Source: Achatina immaculata
Taxonomy: Eukaryota; Mollusca; Gastropoda; Stylommatophora; Achatinidae
Length of the DNA: 64,000 nt
Assembly (NCBI GenBank): GCA_009760885.1
Contig: CM019719.1
Coordinates: 24,202,084 to 24,266,083 of the forward strand
Reading direction: 5' to 3'
Below, one piece after another: positions 27,901 through 34,919 of the stretch (positions within the stretch are counted from its first letter, which is position 1; the number at the start of each line of letters is the position of its first letter). Position numbers and translations under genes: made by a program. The notes under the pieces were generated by a model. That model was not told the DNA's origin and made no database searches. It saw nothing but the letters and a program-made list of their open reading frames with translations.

Positions 27901-29155
27901 TCTGTTTTCTCTTGCATGGAATTCACATTGTTACTGATAAGAGTTATGTCATCAGCAAAATCAAGATCTTCTAGTTGGGTCCCATATACCCAATCAATAC
28001 CTGTGTTACCTGTGAAGCATATTTTCTTTATGAAGTCTACTGTAATTCCAAAAAGCAAAGGAGACAGTATGCATCCTTGTTACGCACCTTTTTCAATCTG
28101 GAACCATTCACTCATCCCTTCTTCTGTTTTGACTGCACAAACATATCCACTGTAGAGGTCCTTAATGATGTTGACAATTTTAGATGGTATTCCATATAGA
28201 CTTAAAATTCTCCACAATGAATCTCTGTGTATGCTATCAAATGCCTTTTTAAAGTTCATGCAATGTAATTTCATTTAGGTTGACATTTAGTTGTGGGTTT
28301 GGTAAGTCAGTACAGAAGAGATGTGAATATACATGGAAAAGATATCTAAAATGCATTAAGAGCCCTTTATTGAATACAAATAAATCTATAAATTAACAGA
28401 AAATTGAAAAAAAAAAAAAAAAGCTAAAGGAAAAAGAAACTCAAAGAAAATATGGAATAACTAGATATGAACAGTTCCAGAAGGAAGAGAACTGAAATCA
28501 TTAGAAGTCTGACCTCCACATTAGAATGAAAAGATCATTTATAACACTGAAAATATACTACTTCAGTTATTTTTTTTACTACTCACTTACTGTCAGTATT
28601 AAAAGCTAATTCTTAGAACCTAACCCTGATAATTTTGTCATACTTAATTATATTAATAATCTGTAATAAATGTAAATAAATATTACTTCATAATTTTAAT
28701 AAATTAAAATAAATATTACTTAAATCTTGTATGGTTAGTCATGCACAATCCCCTGCAACCCGTCTCAACAGGATGGCTTGTATGAGCTTATTGTTCAACA
28801 AAATTTACAAATGATCTCCAGATCTTGCACTCATTTAGAAAAGTGCCTGATTAAGATAAGCTGGATGCTGTAGTTTAGTGAGTGTTAGGATCTATGAACA
28901 ATTTATTCTTACTCATACACCATATATCAAAGGTCAAATTTAGAGAGGGGACTGATGAAATACAAACTCATGTTAAGTCAGTTGGAAGTTATATCTCATT
29001 ACCTTCCTGCAACGCCCTTGTGATAGAATATTGGCAAGGGACTTTGCTGCATCATTCTTTTCTGCAACGTTTAACACACGCACCATTTGTTCAGGAACTG
29101 ATTTTGCTAATGTGCTGAACCTTGCAATCTTCAGCCTTAGAAATGTGTAAAACAT
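845..29155 (-). CDS. TOP3A: DNA topoisomerase III alpha, 5' thirteen coding exons (spliced; 3' end outside window)
   Basis: Type IA topoisomerase that passes single strands and, with BLM-type helicase and RMI1, dissolves double Holliday junctions; animal TOP3A also acts in mitochondria. The join is 29155-29003, 25499-25366, 23699-23624, 19891-19783, 17085-17034, 15175-15084, 14413-14243, 13582-13537, 10815-10761, 9673-9599, 3906-3726, 2182-2076 and 955-845. All introns are GT-AG, phases are continuous, and the sum is 1362 bp (454 codons) with no stop. TOPRIM residues are E32 (VAEKND) and D139/D141/E143 (TDCDREGE). The active-site tyrosine is Y353 in ISYPRTETN, codon 3813-3811. VAEKNDAAK and [12 protein letters not shown] are alpha-type rather than beta-type motifs. 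Human TOP3A is about 1000 residues with its tyrosine near 362, so roughly the first half is here. No exon is seen in 1-844. Introns are swollen by transposons; the longest, intron 10, is 5.7 kb. Confidence 0.97.
956..2075 (-). other. TOP3A: TOP3A intron 12
   Basis: AT-rich intron between exons 12 and 13. No transposon or RNA gene is recognised in it. Confidence 0.75.
2076..2182 (-). CDS. TOP3A: TOP3A coding exon 12
   Basis: 107 bp, acceptor GTATTTAAG, donor CAG|GTAAAA. It encodes [16 protein letters not shown], then [12 protein letters not shown]. The D-AHPPIHP motif is typical of type IA enzymes. Confidence 0.96.
2519..3130 (-). mobile_element. I-like LINE 3' part (RNase H and C-terminal region)
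   Basis: In gene orientation it starts with a damaged RNase H segment ([18 protein letters not shown], ending near 3060). After a frameshift it continues [17 protein letters not shown], the C-terminal RNase H signature with its last Asp. A C-terminal region follows with [16 protein letters not shown]. The 3' end is GTGCGGAAGAAGAAGAA, a (GAA)n tail near 2519. It is a 5'-truncated dead copy in TOP3A intron 11. Confidence 0.8.
3333..3545 (+). mobile_element. SINE-like repeat, central domain copy 1
   Basis: It shares a TATTTTCCTTGA core with 46530-46735 and 46925-47055. Downstream is a segment around CAGCTGGATGACTGGGGCA, like the central domain of tRNA-derived SINEs in marine invertebrates. Degenerate; family assignment is tentative. 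Confidence 0.45.
3726..3906 (-). CDS. TOP3A: TOP3A coding exon 11 (active-site tyrosine)
   Basis: 181 bp, acceptor GTTTGCAG, donor GGAG|GTAAAG. It encodes [18 protein letters not shown], then [19 protein letters not shown] and [14 protein letters not shown]353 (codon 3813-3811) forms the 5'-phosphotyrosine bond and R355 is the conserved arginine after it. Intron 10 upstream (3907-9598) is mostly nested LINEs. Confidence 0.98.
4754..8895 (-). mobile_element. RTE-like LINE A, copy 1 (nearly full length, interrupted)
   Basis: In element orientation: 5' UTR (8895-8617), EEP endonuclease (to about 6570), reverse transcriptase (about 6412-5240), C-terminal region, then a (GA)n tail at 4754. Endonuclease residues visible are IQEARW (Glu), [11 protein letters not shown], and VGSDHNLL (Asp-His). 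RT motifs visible are [33 protein letters not shown] and, downstream, [10 protein letters not shown]. Several frameshifts and stops kill it. A CR1/L2-like LINE is nested at 7647-8605. It fills most of TOP3A intron 10 in the same orientation as the gene. Confidence 0.88.
7647..8605 (+). mobile_element. CR1/L2-like LINE, 5' truncated, nested in LINE A
   Basis: Flanked by the exact 7-bp duplication TTCTTAC (7640-7646 and 8606-8612). Removing the insert plus one duplication restores the LINE A sequence seen at 42402-42420. It encodes the end of an RT protein: [40 protein letters not shown], then [15 protein letters not shown], stopping near 8187. A 3' UTR and (ATTC)n tail follow. Confidence 0.87.
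9405..9465 (-). mobile_element. I-like LINE extreme 3' end
   Basis: About 60 bp matching the 3' end of the RNase H LINE at 19140 (shared AGAGTGAAAACTT and CAGGGAT). It is a severely 5'-truncated fragment in TOP3A intron 10. Confidence 0.5.
9599..9673 (-). CDS. TOP3A: TOP3A coding exon 10
   Basis: 75 bp (25 codons, phase 0 at both ends), acceptor GTCATTCAG, donor GTG|GTAAGT. It encodes [15 protein letters not shown] then [24 protein letters not shown] is conserved just before the catalytic exon. Confidence 0.95.
10107..10672 (-). mobile_element. BovB/RTE-like LINE B2 fragment, copy 1
   Basis: It encodes the RT C-terminal region: [38 protein letters not shown], and a basic segment [11 protein letters not shown]. 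Frameshifts separate the pieces. The same family occurs at 38048-38344 and 41567-42018. It lies in TOP3A intron 9. Confidence 0.8.
10761..10815 (-). CDS. TOP3A: TOP3A coding exon 9
   Basis: 55-bp exon, acceptor ATCCACAG, donor GAG|GTAAGT. It encodes [18 protein letters not shown], matching the family's RLFN--AC-VLY--C-E pattern. Confidence 0.92.
11394..11827 (+). mobile_element. BovB-like LINE B1 fragment, copy 1
   Basis: 5'-truncated 3' end: [10 protein letters not shown], a damaged [12 protein letters not shown], then [19 protein letters not shown] and a terminal SRHGT followed by a TGATGATG tail. Such trinucleotide tails are typical of RTE elements. It is closely related to 40363-41566. 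It lies in TOP3A intron 8, antisense to the gene. Confidence 0.85.
11970..12900 (-). mobile_element. RTE-like LINE D fragment, copy 1
   Basis: RT palm and thumb pieces: [54 protein letters not shown], then degenerate downstream sequence to a 3' end near 11970 (GACGTCTAACGGCAC in element orientation). There are frameshifts. Related copies lie at 27181-28275 and 47049-47815. TOP3A intron 8. Confidence 0.82.
13537..13582 (-). CDS. TOP3A: TOP3A coding exon 8
   Basis: 46-bp microexon, acceptor CTTTGCAG, donor TAG|GTAAGA. It encodes [16 protein letters not shown], aligning with the family's TH-(H)-D-EF-W-R stretch. Phases 1 to 2 match. Confidence 0.9.
14243..14413 (-). CDS. TOP3A: TOP3A coding exon 7
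   Basis: 171 bp, acceptor TTCACAG, donor AGAG|GTAAGT. It encodes [16 protein letters not shown], then [20 protein letters not shown], then [19 protein letters not shown] is the strand-binding signature of type IA enzymes in its alpha-type form. Confidence 0.97.
14590..15012 (+). mobile_element. Degenerate BovB-like LINE 3' end
   Basis: It matches the B1 C-terminal layout at low identity: [20 protein letters not shown], a basic stretch after [22 protein letters not shown], then an A-rich tail. Many stops; an older relative of B1. TOP3A intron 6. Confidence 0.7.
15084..15175 (-). CDS. TOP3A: TOP3A coding exon 6
   Basis: 92 bp, acceptor TTAATCAG, donor ATTG|GTAATA. It encodes [16 protein letters not shown] then RQELDLRI, the highly conserved start of domain II. 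Intron 5 upstream holds a 0.6 kb dispersed repeat and a TTAA element. Confidence 0.96.
15316..15925 (+). repeat. 0.6-kb dispersed repeat R600, copy 1
   Basis: It matches the inverted copy at 35982-36617 along nearly its whole length, from AAGAACACACTTATCTTAAC to GGTACCACGCATCAT. An ORF at 15518-15859 (113 codons, starting [11 protein letters not shown]) is largely shared by the other copy. It has no known domain. TOP3A intron 5. Confidence 0.8.
16000..17033 (-). other. TOP3A: TOP3A intron 5, no recognised element
   Basis: AT-rich. A short tandem of ATCAA units occurs near 16664-16686. Nothing else is recognised. Confidence 0.6.
17034..17085 (-). CDS. TOP3A: TOP3A coding exon 5
   Basis: 52-bp microexon, acceptor TGTTTTCAG, donor CA|GTAAGT. 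It encodes [17 protein letters not shown], matching the conserved RA(R/K)FSEITP stretch of the family. Phases 1 and 2 fit both neighbours. Confidence 0.94.
17232..17922. mobile_element. TTAA-flanked MITE-like element, copy 1
   Basis: It starts TTAACTGTTTCCATGCC (17232) and ends near TGGAATGACTTAA (17922). It is homologous along its length, in inverted orientation, to 22900-23604, with shared interior stretches such as GTGATGTTTTTAGAC and ACCCGTG. The ends have decayed, so the inverted repeats are weaker than in copy 2. TTAA targets are typical of piggyBac elements. TOP3A intron 4, 147 bp upstream of exon 5. Confidence 0.65.
19140..19640 (-). mobile_element. I-like LINE 3' part (RNase H end and zinc-knuckle-like C terminus)
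   Basis: It reads [15 protein letters not shown] (RNase H signature), then after a frame change a 142-codon ORF (19572-19144) with [15 protein letters not shown], a CMHC then [11 protein letters not shown]ys/His cluster, and SLSGTREKE at the end. This is the usual layout after RNase H in I-like LINEs. 5' truncated. TOP3A intron 4. Confidence 0.8.
19783..19891 (-). CDS. TOP3A: TOP3A coding exon 4 (TOPRIM DxDxE motif)
   Basis: 109 bp, acceptor CCTTTCAG, donor GCAG|GTTTGT. It reads [13 protein letters not shown] then [16 protein letters not shown]139, D141 and E143 are the metal-binding acidic residues of the TOPRIM fold. Confidence 0.97.
20163..20385 (-). mobile_element. LINE A internal fragment
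   Basis: It matches 5090-5290 of LINE A copy 1 (shared TTTAGTCTGGAAAGAATTC and GTCTGCAGCA), covering the C-terminal part of RT. Broken at both ends. TOP3A intron 3. Confidence 0.75.
20533..21007 (-). mobile_element. Retroposon X, copy I (5' truncated, 475 bp)
   Basis: Flanked by an exact 12-bp duplication AGTGAAGATACT (20521-20532 and 21008-21019). In element orientation it begins in the 88-bp repeat array (three units with CTCACC...GGTGAG ends). It continues through the constant 3' module (GTGCAACGAAAACCACGG, then AGTAGGATCACAGTGCGG) and ends GAAGCGAACGAAGAAGAAG, a (GAA)n tail. It has no coding domain. TOP3A intron 3, same orientation as the gene. Confidence 0.9.
21332..22872 (-). mobile_element. 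Retroposon X, copy II (longest simple copy, 1541 bp)
   Basis: Flanked by an exact 8-bp duplication ATGATTAT (21324-21331 and 22873-22880). In element orientation: a 5' unique region with GGAGGTGGGGTGG and CTCCTGGCC (22872-22690), GC-rich A units (about 22640-22320), 107-bp-class B units (about 22250-21950), 88-bp C units (about 21830-21560), the 3' module, and a short GAA-rich tail. The 5' unique region matches the plus-strand copy at 56676. Short ORFs inside follow the repeats and show no known domain. Confidence 0.88.
22900..23604. mobile_element. TTAA-flanked MITE-like element, copy 2
   Basis: Both ends carry the same inverted terminal sequence: TTAACTCTTCCCGTGCG at 22900 and the complement of TTAACTCTTTCCGTGCG at 23604. 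Each is joined to a TTAA site. The 705-bp interior has no transposase ORF. TTAA duplication with short terminal repeats is the piggyBac hallmark. The right end lies 19 bp from TOP3A exon 3, and copy II of X ends 20 bp from its left end. Confidence 0.78.
23624..23699 (-). CDS. TOP3A: TOP3A coding exon 3
   Basis: 76 bp, completing the split Trp codon and reading [10 protein letters not shown] then [13 protein letters not shown]. The acceptor is a weaker TATGTGAAG and the donor is AAG|GTATGT. A TTAA-flanked MITE-like element starts 19 bp downstream of the exon end. Confidence 0.92.
23700..25365 (-). other. TOP3A: TOP3A intron 2
   Basis: AT-rich. From about 24600 to 24830 it contains a loose series of ATGTTCA/CATATAAACTGAGA phrases, which looks like a decayed tandem repeat. 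No coding element is recognised. Confidence 0.55.
25366..25499 (-). CDS. TOP3A: TOP3A coding exon 2
   Basis: 134 bp, acceptor CCTGCAG, donor TG|GTAAAT (phase 2). It encodes [13 protein letters not shown] and [16 protein letters not shown], conserved TOPRIM strands of TOP3A. Intron 1 upstream (25500-29002) holds a mariner and an RTE-like LINE fragment. Confidence 0.95.
25918..27172 (+). mobile_element. mariner-family DNA transposon (broken transposase)
   Basis: Transposase pieces in order: N-terminal HTH region with [19 protein letters not shown] and [14 protein letters not shown], catalytic [17 protein letters not shown] (26555), second Asp in [10 protein letters not shown] (about 26831), and third Asp in [14 protein letters not shown] (about 26945). 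The spacing fits D34D. At least two frameshifts and a stop after IWPFF (26523) inactivate it. Terminal inverted repeats are recognisable: GATTGATACATTCACAGCC (25928 on) and, reversed at 27170, GATTAATAAGTTCGCAGCC. Inserted in a TA-rich tract in TOP3A intron 1, antisense. Confidence 0.9.
27181..28275 (-). mobile_element. RTE-like LINE D fragment, copy 2
   Basis: RT pieces: [66 protein letters not shown], then the C-terminal region with [14 protein letters not shown]. There are frameshifts. The 3' end abuts the mariner. TOP3A intron 1, same orientation as the gene. Confidence 0.85.
28276..29002 (-). other. TOP3A: TOP3A intron 1, proximal part
   Basis: AT-rich sequence with a (AAATATTACTT)-type local repeat near 28670-28720. 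No gene or mobile element is recognised. Confidence 0.5.
29003..29155 (-). CDS. TOP3A: TOP3A coding exon 1 with two in-frame start codons
   Basis: Codons 1-51. The first ATG (29155) opens a 23-residue leader with R7, K9, R12 and K18 and no acidic residue before E22, which looks like a mitochondrial presequence. A second ATG (29086, M24) lies just before [14 protein letters not shown], where the conserved domain starts. Human TOP3A likewise makes mitochondrial and nuclear forms from two starts. An in-frame TAG lies upstream near 29190, preceded by CTTACAG, a possible acceptor for a 5' UTR exon. Donor is AAG|GTAATG. E32 is the first TOPRIM acidic residue. Confidence 0.93.
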
Positions 29156-32100
29156 ATGCTGAAGATTCTGCCAGAGCCTCACTGATATCTACTGTAAGCA
29201 ATGAAAAAGAGACATGTAATGTTATCAAACAAGAAAAAATTTTGGTGTTTCTGCATTTCATCACAAAATACCAAAAGGTAAAAGCAGGCACAGATCTGAC
29301 ACTTGTGAATGAAGAAAAATTTTTTTTTTTCTGTATTCTCCTGTAAAAAGAGAATTGTGTCACAGCTTACAGCTAGGCTGTGGTATCTGCAACTTCCTGT
29401 CTAACACAGCTGTCTTCAGCATGGCTTATTTTTAGGACTGAGTTTTCCAATTTGATCTGTATTCACTAAGCAAGACTATGGTCTGTTTCCAGGGGGACAC
29501 CACCGGTAGGTATGATAGGTTCTTGGCTAGCTTTGGTTTGCTGCCCCTGACACAAGCAGTCCGCTATGGGTCACTGATTGTAATCTCATTTACTTTGAGT
29601 ACTGCATCTTTGTCAACCCAATTTAACATACAGTGGCTTAGCTTTTCAAACCTATAAATCAGGCATAACAACGCGCTATGAGAACCACAAATGGTCAAAA
29701 GCAGATCAAAAATTTGTGGTTAAATGATAAGCTGATGGATACACAACAAAATAATAATTGAAACTGATATCATTTCATAAGAAAATGAAGACCATTAATG
29801 AAAACAGCTGATGCAGACCATGCAACACAAACACAATTTGCTACTAAGAAGGCCAATCAGTCATGAAAGAAAACACTCGGCAACTTACACAACTTGGCAT
29901 CTAACCATTTCATAACTGTCTTAGGAGATTAAAAATAACCATTTATGAAAGCAGTTTATTTTCAACAAATTTGTTTTAATAACTTTTCTTTAACACATGC
30001 TTTTTTTTTATTTCATGAACATAATACATACATACATCAAGTACCAAAGTTTAAGTTTGATGCACCAATAACATTTATGAAACTAAAGCTTTGTTGAAAA
30101 TATACCTGGGTGAGGTCTCATATACATGAGACTGATTTATATATGAGTAAATGTATGTATCCTGTTTCAGTTTCCTTTTTGGTAGTGACAAATGTATGTA
30201 CCAGACCTGTGACAATGGAGTTCTGAAGTTGAAATAATTCTAAATGCAACCAATAGGAGTGTATAGTCAGACAGAAAAATTAAGAGACTAGAGTTCTTAA
30301 GTAAATTTGAGTCATGCTGGAATCACTAGAAATGTGCCATTTGTGAACAAGTCAAGAGTTGGTGAGTTTATAAATAAGAGTAATCTCAACTAATACTGTA
30401 CATTATACACTGCTGAGCTTTGAATCACATACTTTTTTTTGCATGATTCCTTGTGGTGTCTTGCTTGTCAGAGCAATATTCTTTTGTTGTTTATATCTTG
30501 TTCGTATAAGTTATAATAATTACTCTGATTGTTTATTACTCTAGTAATTGTATCGTTCAACTCAGTCAAGTTTTCTTGTTCTGTGAAGTTCCCATTTTAG
30601 TTGATGCAATTCTACCTACTAACCTCTGGGACGAACACAGCACCATCAAACTATAACTTTGGCCATTCTTGCTTACCTCAAGTAACCAAAAAGAATACAA
30701 AGGAGATTGCGGATAACAACACAAACGCTGCTGTCAATATGTTAGCCAAGAGCTAGTCTTCAATTCATTGCTAGCCGCCATTTCCAAGGGTCAAGGTAAA
30801 ATGTGTCGCTTAAAAAGTTTCGCACTTTCCTAAGTCAAACAAAACAAATGTTAATATTTGTACTGTCAACTTTCATAAATTGCGCTTCAAAATCGTGCTC
30901 ATAATTTCACAATCCCATGGCTATCAGCAGCATAATGTGCATTTTAGCATTAAAACTTGGCTGCAGTAAGATGTATACCTATGAATATATTACAGAACGA
31001 GATCTCACCAGTTCATCGCCTAATAATGTCGGCTGTAAGCCATCTACATCACCGTCTTGTTGCTTGTTCATCTGTGCTTTTTTCCTCCTCTGTTGTTGTT
31101 GTTGTTGCTGTTGTTGATGTTGCTCTTCTTCTTCTTCTTAATACAGTGGTGCTGAATTCTTTTCCAAACTGATTTTGATAATGATTGTGTAAGCAGAATA
31201 TCATGACCCTCGTTTCCCAGGACGAACACAAATATATAGGCCACAGCTCCTCCTTTTCCATCTAAATGCAATAGCAGACTACTCTGAAAAGTTCTATCAC
31301 ATCGATTCAAGTTTACTAGCTATATATTTGCTTGGCTGCTTGCTTGGTTTCAACATCATTGCACTCTAGACAGCCCATTTGTGCTCTACTGTCCTCTCCG
31401 GTGCATATGTAATTGTACGAAGACTGAAAACAGTAGTTCTTGGTGGTTTATATTCTTGCGCCTTTCACTTCTGCCATTACAAACATCTTCTCGGCTCTTT
31501 CTTCCTTTGTAAAGATATCTATCCATATGATGAACTTTACTTGTTGTGATACAGCCTGTATTCTCGTAACACTTCGCGGAAATTAAGTAGTCTAGTGTTT
31601 GCTGTCTGTTAAACATAGTGGGGGCTTCTACTACCTTTTCTTCCAGTGTGGCACTTACTTTGCGTAACGTTGACCTATTTATATCCAATATAAACAGAAT
31701 CCTGTTTCAGTGAATGTGAAGTTCATATTATCAGTAATATCCCGGCCAATCGTGTCCTCAATAGCTCCCTTTTCTTGTTTACCAGAAACTATAGTCTCCA
31801 TTTTTGCTCTGTCTAGTCCTGATTTTCCCAGGCTTGTTCGGGCTGCCGTCCCCTTTTCTCTCAGGTCACACTCTCAACGCCCTATCCGCCACGTACAACA
31901 CGTACATATTATAATAGGATTTGCATTACACAACTAGAAACTAGCAAACCAACTTATTTAACAATATAAAGGAGTCTTACAGCATTATTTTCTCATCTTG
32001 ACTGTGATGGATGAATTTCATGTAGGGACACACGTTTCTTAATATTAGGTTGAAAAGTGCTAAGAAAGAAGGTATTCTTGTCCTCGTCTGTTTCTTCGTT

Positions 32101-32850
32101 TTCCCTGAACGCCCCCCCCCCCCATTACCCCCTTACTGGTCCTTTTTCTTTCACCGCCCTCTCCCCCCAGTCCTTTCCAAAGTCGGTGGTGGGGGCGCGT
32201 TATCGTCCACTTTTGGAAATACTGCTATAGGCCATCATGCCGTTTAATATAATCAAACTGAATAACTTTCTCTACTTGATGAACATTAGGAGCTAAGTCT
32301 TCATTCACATCAAGCTGTTCTATGATGTTTTGTTTTTTTTTTTGCACTTCTTAAAATCCTAGTGTATTATGAAGGCTTATTCGTATCATCTTTTCAAAAT
32401 TCTTTAAGGGGATGGAAACTCCATCCAAGGAGGCCGGCAACCCATAGCTAACTGCTTGAGTCAAAGGTTGTGAGCTATAGCTAACCATGATCATGTGCCA
32501 CCGCCCCATTTGTGTTCCTAGTGACGGGTTCTGTCTGGCTAACTGAATCAGGGATCGCTACGGCCCGCCAAGGCAGTGGAGTCTGAGAATCGATGCATTT
32601 GGTTGTTTTTTTTAAAGCTACACTAGGTCCTGCAAAAATAGCCACTGTATACTACTACTCTTTCTCCACACGATGCTTTATCTCGACAACTTGGCAGCAA
32701 CGGCTGCAAAGACCATTTTGCTCACAGGAACAATTTTTTATAAATAGGAAACTACGAGGTTTTGGTAAGAGAACAAATATTGTAGGATTAAACCTCGAAC
32801 AAATCGTAGACAAAGCACTTTAGTGAGACGTGAGAGAAAGAAAAATCACA
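29156..32850. other. 5' flank of TOP3A, no supported gene
   Basis: It should hold the TOP3A promoter and any 5' UTR exon. A possible acceptor (CTTACAG) lies about 40 bp upstream of the first ATG. A CAA/CAG/GAA-type low-complexity stretch lies at 31083-31140 and a poly-C run at 32111-32122. ORFs here (for example 31688-31386, minus) have no recognised domain and no clear splice context. Confidence 0.5.
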
Positions 32851-32857
32851 AGAGAAT

Positions 32858-32948
32858 TACCTGGGATTCGAACACGGACTCCGGTAGGACGAGCAGCCGT
32901 CTAGCCACGAGAGAACAGCGTACTATCGACTTAGCCAACTAGCACCCC
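32858..32948 (-). repeat. tRNA-like Pol III unit (tRNA-derived SINE head or tRNA relic)
   Basis: On the minus strand it has a good A box (TGGCTAAGTCG) and B box (GTTCGAATCC) at tRNA-like spacing. The acceptor and T stems do not pair properly, so it is not a functional tRNA gene. It lies inside the inverted-segment locus 32720-33370. Confidence 0.6.
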
Positions 32949-32982
32949 AAAAAAAGGTGTTTTGTTGACATAGTCTTTAGTA

Positions 32983-33080
32983 AGAGCAAGAGCAGAAAAA
33001 AAGGCGAAAGACAGGCATTTGTGGAAAACCCTTGCGGAAGCCCCATGTGCCCTGGGCACTTAAGGTTCAGAGAGAGAGAG
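32983..33080 (+). mobile_element. LINE A 3' end, about 98 bp, with target-site duplication
   Basis: It matches the last about 85 bp of LINE A (CATTTGTGGAAAACCCTTGC, CCCTGGGCACTTAAGG) and ends in (GA)n. Flanked by AGTCTTTAGTA at 32972-32982 and 33081-33091. An extreme 5' truncation. Confidence 0.87.
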
Positions 33081-33424
33081 AGTCTTTAGTAACTGCTCAG
33101 CAGACATGAGAGATCGTGACACCCGGAAAGAAACGAGGTCGTGACACACAGAAGTTCCGTAGCTTAGATTCATTCTCTCTAGCAGGTACCAACTAGACAA
33201 ACATACACACGGTCTCCTGCCATGTCTGGTGCAAACTTGAACAACAATAACAAGCGAACGAATACTTATTACATGAAGTTAGTTTCAAGTATAGTTTTAA
33301 GGAACAATTTTTTTTATAAATCCTACAATATTTGTTCTCTTACTTTACCGTACCAAAACCTCGTAGTTTTTTTTTTTCACATGAAATGAATATTTTGAAA
33401 AATTACTAAACTGTGAAGAATCTA

Positions 33425-34650
33425 TAACACATTACCATACAAAGAAATGCAGGCTTGTGAACATGAAACAGAGGAACCAGACTTAGAAGAAGTCATCCAC
33501 AGTATGAATCTACGTCAAAGAACAGAAAATTACTGTGAATATGGAAAAGAAATACATAATATCTCCAATGACTTCAAGAAAGGTTATGACAGCATAGATA
33601 AGAGCAGCATATGGAAAACTATGAAAGAACTTGAGATACCTAATAAATTAATAAATTTGACCAGAATATGCATGGATGATGCACAAAATATAATAATACA
33701 TAAAGGAAGAAATTCAGAACCCTAAGAACAGGTTTTAAAAAATGTGATACATTATCTCTGATTACTGTTCAACCTAGTAATAGAAAAGGTAATAAGAAAA
33801 GTGAAAGAAGAAAACGGTACAGAAGAAAAGGCTAAAATATTGGGATTCGTTGATGGCATTGACCTAGTGGGGGAAAATATGCAAGAAGCCATCAATACCT
33901 GGATACACCTGAGAAATGTTGCACAAAAGTGGGACTGACCATTAACCAAACTAAGACAGAGTATATGAAGATATCAAGAGATCAGAGGCAGAATGATCCA
34001 TATTATATAAATGTTGGAGATATGAAACATACAAATATCCAAGCACAGCATTCAGCAGAAGCAATATGGTAAGAGAGGAAATTAAAAGCAGATAAGGAAT
34101 AAAACATACTTCGTCTTGCAACACCTGTTAAAATCCGAAATCCTGTCCCAAAACACCAAAATAACAATCAATAAAACTGTAATAAGACCAGGCTTCATAT
34201 ATGGATCAGAAACGTGGTGTACAACAAAGAAAGATGAACAACAATTGCAGATCTTTGAGAACAAGATCCTAATAAGAATCTTTAGGCCCATAAAGGATAC
34301 AACAGTGGAGAATGGAGAACTAGAAAGAACACTGAACTGAACAGCTTATTTATATCCCAATAAATTATAAATGCCTTGATACTGATGATACTGAAAAGAC
34401 TGCGCTGGCTGGGCCATGTAGAAAGAATGGAAGAGAACAGACAAACGAAAATGATGTATGTACAAGAGATAAGAGAAACAAGAACAAGGGGCAGACAAAT
34501 GTCCGGGATGGAAAGACAATGCAGAAGGGGATATAAATAAAACTGGTGTCAGCAGCCGGAGAGAGAAGATTAGGAAGAGAGGAACGGAGGCAAACTTTAT
34601 CTGCAGCAATGAATCCTGATGCTCCTGGCAAGTCTTTCAGCAGAGCCACT
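33425..34650 (+). mobile_element. Degenerate non-LTR reverse transcriptase (family E)
   Basis: RT pieces in order: SNDFKKGYDSIDKSSIWKTM, ELEIPNKLINLTRICMDD, ILGFVDGIDLVGENMQEA, VIRPGFIYGSETWCTTKKD and FENKILIRIFRPIKD, then a GRP-like basic region. Many stops and frameshifts. The clade is not resolved from sequence alone. Confidence 0.72.
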
Positions 34651-34919
34651 TAGTACCAGAGTCTTCACTGTAGCTGATGTCACCTAAAAGCATAATTTTT
34701 GCAGCTGGTTTAAGGCAACTGAGTTATCTCCCGTACTTGCGTCATGAGTCTTGTAGTAATCGGAATCATACGTCTATTACACTTAATTATTAATATTGTT
34801 ATGTGCTTTGTCAAATAATGTCGGCGATCACGCTTCTCTATCTTGTACGATCGGTAGTGCTTCCGATTAGTTCAGATACTCTCCCCCCACCCCCCCCCCC
34901 CCCCCCCCGCTACTTGGTC
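34651..34919. repeat. Unassigned sequence with poly-C tract
   Basis: It ends with a C-rich run at about 34884-34908. No gene is seen. Confidence 0.6.

Larger units (their letters stand above)
32720..33370. repeat. Locus with direct and inverted segment copies
   Basis: GGAACAATTTTTTATAAAT occurs at both ends in direct orientation (about 32727 and 33301). The adjoining 40-bp stretch containing AAACTACGAGGTTTTGGTA and ACAAATATTGTAGGATT (about 32749-32790) recurs as its reverse complement at about 33327-33368. Between them lie a tRNA-like unit and a short LINE A insertion. Confidence 0.8.

Noticed and set aside
31049..31310. Minus-strand ORFs with Thr/Arg/Glu-rich runs
   Set aside because: They come from a trinucleotide low-complexity stretch (31083-31140). 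No conserved domain or splice context.
31386..31688. 100-codon minus ORF upstream of TOP3A
   Set aside because: No recognisable motif, no start or splice support, and not repeated in the window. Left as unassigned.
32858..32948. Functional tRNA gene on the minus strand
   Set aside because: The A and B boxes are good but the acceptor and T stems do not pair.
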